Made by a program: the position numbers and the translations under genes | In this document: piece by piece, positions 32,514-36,196 of the stretch | Numbering within the stretch: position 1 is the stretch's first letter | Layout of the letters: each line of letters begins with the position of its first letter | Assembly: GCA_964593865.1 (NCBI GenBank) | Contig: CAZQKE010000090.1 | Coordinates: 1-36,196 of the forward strand | Length of the DNA stretch: 36,196 bases | Source of the DNA: CAZQKE01 sp964593865 | GTDB lineage: Bacteria > Chloroflexota > Anaerolineae > JAAYZQ01 | Reading direction: 5' to 3' | Notes under the pieces: generated by a model | Told to the model about the DNA's origin: nothing | The model's input: the letters and a program-made list of their open reading frames with translations, nothing else | Databases searched by the model: none

Positions 32514-33929
32514 CAGATTGACCACGAGGACTTGGCCTTTGGCGAGCGGATCATCAACTACGTCCGCTGGCCGATTCTGGTCATCCTGTTGCTGTTCAAC
32601 AACATCGGCCCTACCCAACAGTCATCGGACCTGACTCTACCCATCAACATCGCCCTGCTGGTCGCCTTGCTGATGACCGGCTACATCCAGTATCGCCTGC
32701 ACCGGGGGCGCAGCTTCGGCCCGGCCATCACCCTGGCCCTGGCCGTCCTGCAGGATGGCCTGATCACGGTGGGCGTCGCCCTGACCGGCTTCTACCACAG
32801 CCACTTTTTCATCTTTTATTACCCTTCGTTGCTGGGCTTTTCCCTGGCCTTCCCCCTGCGCCTCGGTCTGGGATATGCCACCGTCGTTGGGGCGGCCTAT
32901 TTCGCCTTGAGCTGGTTCCTGACCCCCGCCCTGGGCGATCCGGCCATAGCCTTCAAAGTCTTGATTGAACGCTGGCTGGTCCTGTACCTGACCGTTGCCA
33001 TCGGCGGCGTGCTGATGCAGCACGAACGAGATCGCCGCCGCCGGGCGACCGCCGACGCCGCGCGGAACGCCGCCGAAAAAGACGCCCTCTACCGCGACCT
33101 GCACCACCGCCTGGAAGGTTGGCAGCAGGTTGCCCATGAAATAGAAAAGACGACGGAGAAGCTAAGAAAACTGACCACCGGCCTTTCGGCCTTGACCGCC
33201 GAGATGGGCAGCGACTGCGCCACCATTTCGGCAACGGCCGAGGAGATTGTAAACCGCACGGCCCACAACATTGAGCAACTGACAACCATTGGCCGCATGA
33301 GCCAAGAGGTCGTCACCGCCGCCCGCCGCCTGACCCAAGCCGCCGATTCCACCAAAGAATCCTCCCATCTGGCCCGCAGGGCGGTACAACGGGCCACCGC
33401 CGCCGTCCAGGACCTCCGACGTCGTTCCACCGCCATCGGCGACCTGGCCGCCGCCGTCCGGCGCGTAGCCGACCAGACCACTTTGCTGGCCTTCAACGCC
33501 TCCATTGAAGCCATCCAGGCCGGGCCGGAAGGCGGACGCTTTGCCGTCGTCGCCGACGAAGTGCGCCAGGTGGCCGACCGCTCGGCCCGCCTGGCCCGCG
33601 AGATCGACGAATTGAGCTTTGAACTGGAACAGAGCACGGCCCAGGTCCTAACCGCCCTGGCCGAAATCGCCGACATGGTGGATGAGACCCGACGGTTCAC
33701 CCAGGTCGCCGGGCAAGCCAGTGAAGAACAGAAAGGAAGTGCAGAAGTAATGGCCCATTCGGTCGGCGAGTTGGAAAGGGGGACACAAGAAACGGCCCAC
33801 CGCGTCCGGATCGTCTCGGAAACGATGGACCGCCAACACGCCGCTTTGCAACAGGTCGCCGTCCTCAGCCGGGAACTGAGCGCGGCCTCCGACCGGCTGG
33901 CAGAACTCAGCGGGGCATTGGCCGCCTGA
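32511..33929 (+). CDS. Methyl-accepting chemotaxis-type receptor with multi-pass membrane sensor
   Basis: 472 aa. Residues ~18-170 make about five or six membrane helices (WPILVILLLFNNIG, INIALLVALLMTGYIQ, ITLALAVLQDGLITVGVALT, FIFYYPSLLGFSLAF, YATVVGAAYFALSWF, WLVLYLTVAIGGVLM) with no large external domain. A coiled coil follows, then a receptor signalling domain with the hairpin tip VADQTTLLAFNASIEAIQAG and GRFAVVADEVRQVADRS. The consensus tip is LLALNAAIEAARAGE, so it deviates modestly. No HAMP domain is obvious. The membrane sensor probably detects a ligand within the bilayer or the membrane state. It is preceded and followed by CheW-like genes. Confidence 0.88.
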   Translation: MQIDHEDLAFGERIINYVRWPILVILLLFNNIGPTQQSSDLTLPINIALLVALLMTGYIQYRLHRGRSFGPAITLALAVLQDGLITVGVALTGFYHSHFFIFYYPSLLGFSLAFPLRLGLGYATVVGAAYFALSWFLTPALGDPAIAFKVLIERWLVLYLTVAIGGVLMQHERDRRRRATADAARNAAEKDALYRDLHHRLEGWQQVAHEIEKTTEKLRKLTTGLSALTAEMGSDCATISATAEEIVNRTAHNIEQLTTIGRMSQEVVTAARRLTQAADSTKESSHLARRAVQRATAAVQDLRRRSTAIGDLAAAVRRVADQTTLLAFNASIEAIQAGPEGGRFAVVADEVRQVADRSARLAREIDELSFELEQSTAQVLTALAEIADMVDETRRFTQVAGQASEEQKGSAEVMAHSVGELERGTQETAHRVRIVSETMDRQHAALQQVAVLSRELSAASDRLAELSGALAA

Positions 33930-33953
33930 CCCTGCCGGTGCGGTAGGCTTGGT

Positions 33954-33973
33954 CGGGCAGGGTTGGCCCTGCC
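33954..33973. repeat. Perfect 8-bp hairpin between receptor and second CheW gene
   Basis: GGGCAGGG-TTGG-CCCTGCCC. It lies 24 nt after the receptor stop and 18 nt before the TTG start of the next gene, with no U-run. It could shield the mRNA or tune expression of the downstream gene. Confidence 0.6.
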
Positions 33974-33990
33974 CAACGGTCGAGGGAAGA

Positions 33991-34419
33991 TTGGCACAGA
34001 AACCGGTACAACCGGAACAAATCATCCATTTCCTGGTATTTGATTTAGCGGGGCAACCATACGGCGTCAACGTCGCCCAGGTGGAGGGCGTGGTCGCCGG
34101 GCCGGGCCGGGAGGGGAAATGGACCTACCAGGGGCAGGAGATCATTCTGCACAGCCTGCCCCGCCTGTTGGAGCTGGCCCTGCCGGAGGAGGCCCTGAAC
34201 CGCGTCCTGCTCATTCGCCGGGACGGCGAATTGCACGGCTTCCTGGTCCCTACGCCCCGCGACATCGTGGCCCTGGCCGTAGAGGACATCTTTCCCCTAC
34301 CGCCCCTCATCCGGCGGGTGCTGGGGGAACGCACCCTCCTGTGGGGTGTGGGCCGCATGGAAAACGGCTTGCTCCTGCTGGTGGACCCGGAAGCCGATGA
34401 AGCAGCCCTCCGGAAATAG
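33991..34419 (+). CDS. CheW-like coupling protein (second, short)
   Basis: 142 aa. One CheW-type beta-barrel domain: IIHFLVFDLAGQPYGVNVAQ, VEGVVAG, RVLLIRRDGELHGFLVPTPR, DIVALAVEDIFPLPPLI, LLWGVGRMENGLLLLVDPEA. The usual 'GvinlRG.iipvvdl' loop is replaced by a shorter YQGQEIILHSLPRLLELAL, so it is a divergent CheW. The start is taken as TTG 33991 with GAGGG 4 nt upstream; the frame extends to a TTG at 33949 across the hairpin, which is less likely. It is paired with the downstream receptor. Confidence 0.8.
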   Translation: MAQKPVQPEQIIHFLVFDLAGQPYGVNVAQVEGVVAGPGREGKWTYQGQEIILHSLPRLLELALPEEALNRVLLIRRDGELHGFLVPTPRDIVALAVEDIFPLPPLIRRVLGERTLLWGVGRMENGLLLLVDPEADEAALRK

Positions 34420-34478
34420 CCGCTCACGATCTCGCCGTCGGCTGCAAAAGTCGCGGGAGGATGTAAGGAGGAAAGGGT

Positions 34479-36173
34479 GTGAAAATCCGATGGCGATTGA
34501 CCCTGATGCTTCTCTTGATGGCGATCCTGCCCTTGCTGATCGTCAGCGCGTGGACCCTGCATCGGGCCGAAACCGCCTTGACCGACTTGGGCACGCGTCT
34601 GATCCGGCAAAACGCCGAATCGGTGGCCCGGCAAATGGAACTCTACCTGGCCGCCCACCCCGACCTCGCCGGGGACGCGGACCGGATGAAGGCCGACACC
34701 GGTCTGCAGGCGATTGCCGTGCAGATCTACGGCGACGAAGGCTATACGGCGGTGTTCGATGACCGGGGCGTGGTCTATTTTCACCCCGTCCCGGAACTGA
34801 TCGGCCAGGACCTGCACACCGCCGTCGCCGACCTGCCCGACCTGCTGTCCATCGTAGATGCTTCTCTGGACGGCACGCCCACCGGCGGCTACTACAAATG
34901 GCGCGAGGACCCCACAGACCCCCGCTCGCTGGTGCGGGACAAGTACATGTACGTCGTCCCCGTGTCGGGGACCCCGTTGCGGGTTGCTTCCACCACCTAC
35001 CTGGACGAATTCTTCCGACCGATCCGCCAACTGCGGCTGCAGCTGCTCATCGCCCTCCTCCTGGCAGCCCTGGTTGCCGTCGTCATCGCCTTCGTGGCAG
35101 GGCAATGGTTCAGCCGCCCCATCGTCCACATGGCCCAAATGGCCGAGCGGGTCGCCGCCGGGGACCTAACCGCCAAACCGTCCTACTCGCCCAAAAACGA
35201 ATACGGCCAGCTGGCCGCCGCCTTTGCCCGCATGACCGACAACCTGAGCGACCTCATCCGCCAGGCGCGGACCATGAGCCTGGAACTGAGCAGCGCGGCG
35301 GCCCAGGTGACCATGACCCAACGACAACACGCCGACAACTCAATCCAACAAGCGGAAGCGGTCAGCAGCGCGGGTTCGGCGGTCAAGGAACTGGCCTCCT
35401 CCTCCGCCCATATCGCCGAGACCGCTCAACAGGTGGTCGCCGCCGCCGGACAAGCCCAGACCAACGCCCGGCAAGGTGTAGCCGGCATCAACGAAGCCAC
35501 CCGGCGGCTGGAACGCATCGCCCAGGGCAACCAGACCGCCATCGGCAAGGTCGGCAAACTGGGTGACCTGGCCCGCGAGATCGACGCCGCGATGGACCGC
35601 ATTGAGGACATCGCCGCCCAAACGCGCCTCATCGCCTTCAACGCCTCCATCGAGGCCGCCGCAGCCGGAGAAGCAGGGCGGCGATTCGCCGTCGTCGCCA
35701 GCGAGGTCCGCCGCCTGGCCGGGACGGTAGCCCAATTCACCGAGGAGATCCGGGCCAAAGTGGAAGCCATCCAGACGACGACCAATGAGCTGATCATCGC
35801 CTCCGAACGGGAAGGCAAAGAGATAGAACAGGGCCTGGAAGCCGGGGAAGCCATGACCCGCCTCCTGGACCAGATCTACGAAAGCGCGGAACAAACCACC
35901 CTGGCCGCCGAGCAGATCTCCCTGGCCACCCAGCAGCAGCGGACCGCCACCGAGCAGCTATTCCAGGACCTGCAACCGCTGACCCACGGGGCACAGATGG
36001 TCGCCGCCGGAAGTCAAGAGATCGTGACCGTCATGGAGGACCTGGCCCGCATGGCCCACGACCTGCAACAGGCTATTGAGCGGTTCCGCCTGCCGGAGGA
36101 CGAAAATCCGAACCGCAAAGCCGCAGAGAACGCGGAGGAAGTGAACCGATCCCCGGCACACCGCCGAGGATGA
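34479..36173 (+). CDS. Methyl-accepting chemotaxis receptor with Cache-type sensor and HAMP
   Basis: 564 aa. The first membrane helix is LMLLLMAILPLLIVSAWTL (~9-27). An external Cache-like domain follows, with GLQAIAVQIYGDEGYTAVFD and VVYFHPVPELIGQDL, then YMYVVPVSGTPLRVASTTY. The second membrane helix is LLIALLLAALVAVVIAFVAG (~188-207), followed by HAMP (PIVHMAQMAERVAAGDLTAK) and the signalling domain with tip AQTRLIAFNASIEAAAAGEA and RRFAVVASEVRRLAG. It senses a small external ligand and signals to CheA through CheW. GTG 34479 is preceded by AAGGAGG. The last ~23 residues (from about ENPNRKAAEN, ending RSPAHRRG) are encoded by repeat families B and A, beyond the normal end of such receptors. 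Confidence 0.93.
   Translation: MKIRWRLTLMLLLMAILPLLIVSAWTLHRAETALTDLGTRLIRQNAESVARQMELYLAAHPDLAGDADRMKADTGLQAIAVQIYGDEGYTAVFDDRGVVYFHPVPELIGQDLHTAVADLPDLLSIVDASLDGTPTGGYYKWREDPTDPRSLVRDKYMYVVPVSGTPLRVASTTYLDEFFRPIRQLRLQLLIALLLAALVAVVIAFVAGQWFSRPIVHMAQMAERVAAGDLTAKPSYSPKNEYGQLAAAFARMTDNLSDLIRQARTMSLELSSAAAQVTMTQRQHADNSIQQAEAVSSAGSAVKELASSSAHIAETAQQVVAAAGQAQTNARQGVAGINEATRRLERIAQGNQTAIGKVGKLGDLAREIDAAMDRIEDIAAQTRLIAFNASIEAAAAGEAGRRFAVVASEVRRLAGTVAQFTEEIRAKVEAIQTTTNELIIASEREGKEIEQGLEAGEAMTRLLDQIYESAEQTTLAAEQISLATQQQRTATEQLFQDLQPLTHGAQMVAAGSQEIVTVMEDLARMAHDLQQAIERFRLPEDENPNRKAAENAEEVNRSPAHRRG
36110..36141 (+). repeat. Family B repeat fragment inside the receptor C-terminus
   Basis: GAACCGCAAAGCCGCAGAGA then ACGCGGAGG matches the left arm of the family B units (GAACCGCCAAGACGCCAAGA). 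It is read in frame as NRKAAENAEEV. Confidence 0.6.
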
Positions 36174-36196
36174 AAATCCCCGGCGGCTCGCGCCGG
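36146..36196 (+). repeat. Dispersed repeat family A, cut by the window edge
   Basis: Starts CCGATCCCCGGCACACCGCC and runs through GGATGAAAATCCCCGGCGGC to the window end. It is nearly identical to the 4207-4294 copy read on its minus strand. It encodes RSPAHRRG and the TGA of the receptor, then continues as non-coding sequence. Confidence 0.85.

Overview
The window is GC-rich, densely coded bacterial DNA. The best guess is a Chloroflexota (Anaerolineae-like) genome. Grounds for this: an F-type ATP synthase operon with extra genes between subunits and mreB at its end, a GT39-type glycosyltransferase with C-terminal beta-sandwich domains, Pro/Thr-rich lipoproteins, stand-alone RRM and cold-shock proteins, and many GTG/TTG starts. 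This is an inference; no rRNA gene is present to fix the taxonomy. I saw no CRISPR array, insertion sequence or prophage. Eleven promoters could be read directly, all close to the sigma-70 consensus and all with exactly 17 bp between the -35 and -10 boxes.

Layout. 1-6842: the 3' end of ileS, a membrane-anchored EEP-family phosphatase/nuclease, a divergently regulated metal-efflux module (PIB-4-type ATPase plus an ArsR/CzrA-like sensor), then a secreted glycosidase-like protein overlapping a membrane-anchored solute-binding protein. 6869-13138: an RNA-chaperone operon (csp, rbp) on the minus strand with a structured leader, facing an EF-G paralogue; then a UgpC/MsmK-type ABC ATPase with a clear terminator, a YprB-like DEDD exonuclease with a helical-repeat tail, and pcm. 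13171-22400: the ATP synthase operon in the order atpI/Z, B, E, F, H, A, lipoprotein, G, RAM-domain protein, D, C, mreB. 22416-29963 (minus strand): rex, mutS, an FmdB-type zinc ribbon, a large membrane glycosyltransferase, tmRNA (ssrA), and a 78-aa orphan. 30197-36196: a MinD/ParA-like ATPase, a small zinc protein, a winged-helix-like protein, and two successive CheW-receptor pairs that continue past the window.

How the parts fit. The atp/mreB/rex block joins energy conservation, cell shape and NADH sensing; rex appears to repress itself through two Rex-type sites flanking its promoter. The last block looks like a chemosensory system with its own positioning ATPase; CheA and response regulators, if present, lie outside. 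Two families of dispersed hairpin repeats sit at gene ends. One of them supplies the same RSPAHR(Q/R)G-stop tail to two unrelated proteins, the ArsR regulator and the last receptor.

The most unusual items are the co-translated lipoprotein and the stand-alone RAM domain inside the ATP synthase operon, the cold-shock leader with a terminator hairpin and a Shine-Dalgarno-blocking complement, the MinD-like/zinc/winged-helix/CheW-receptor cluster, and the repeat-derived protein tails.
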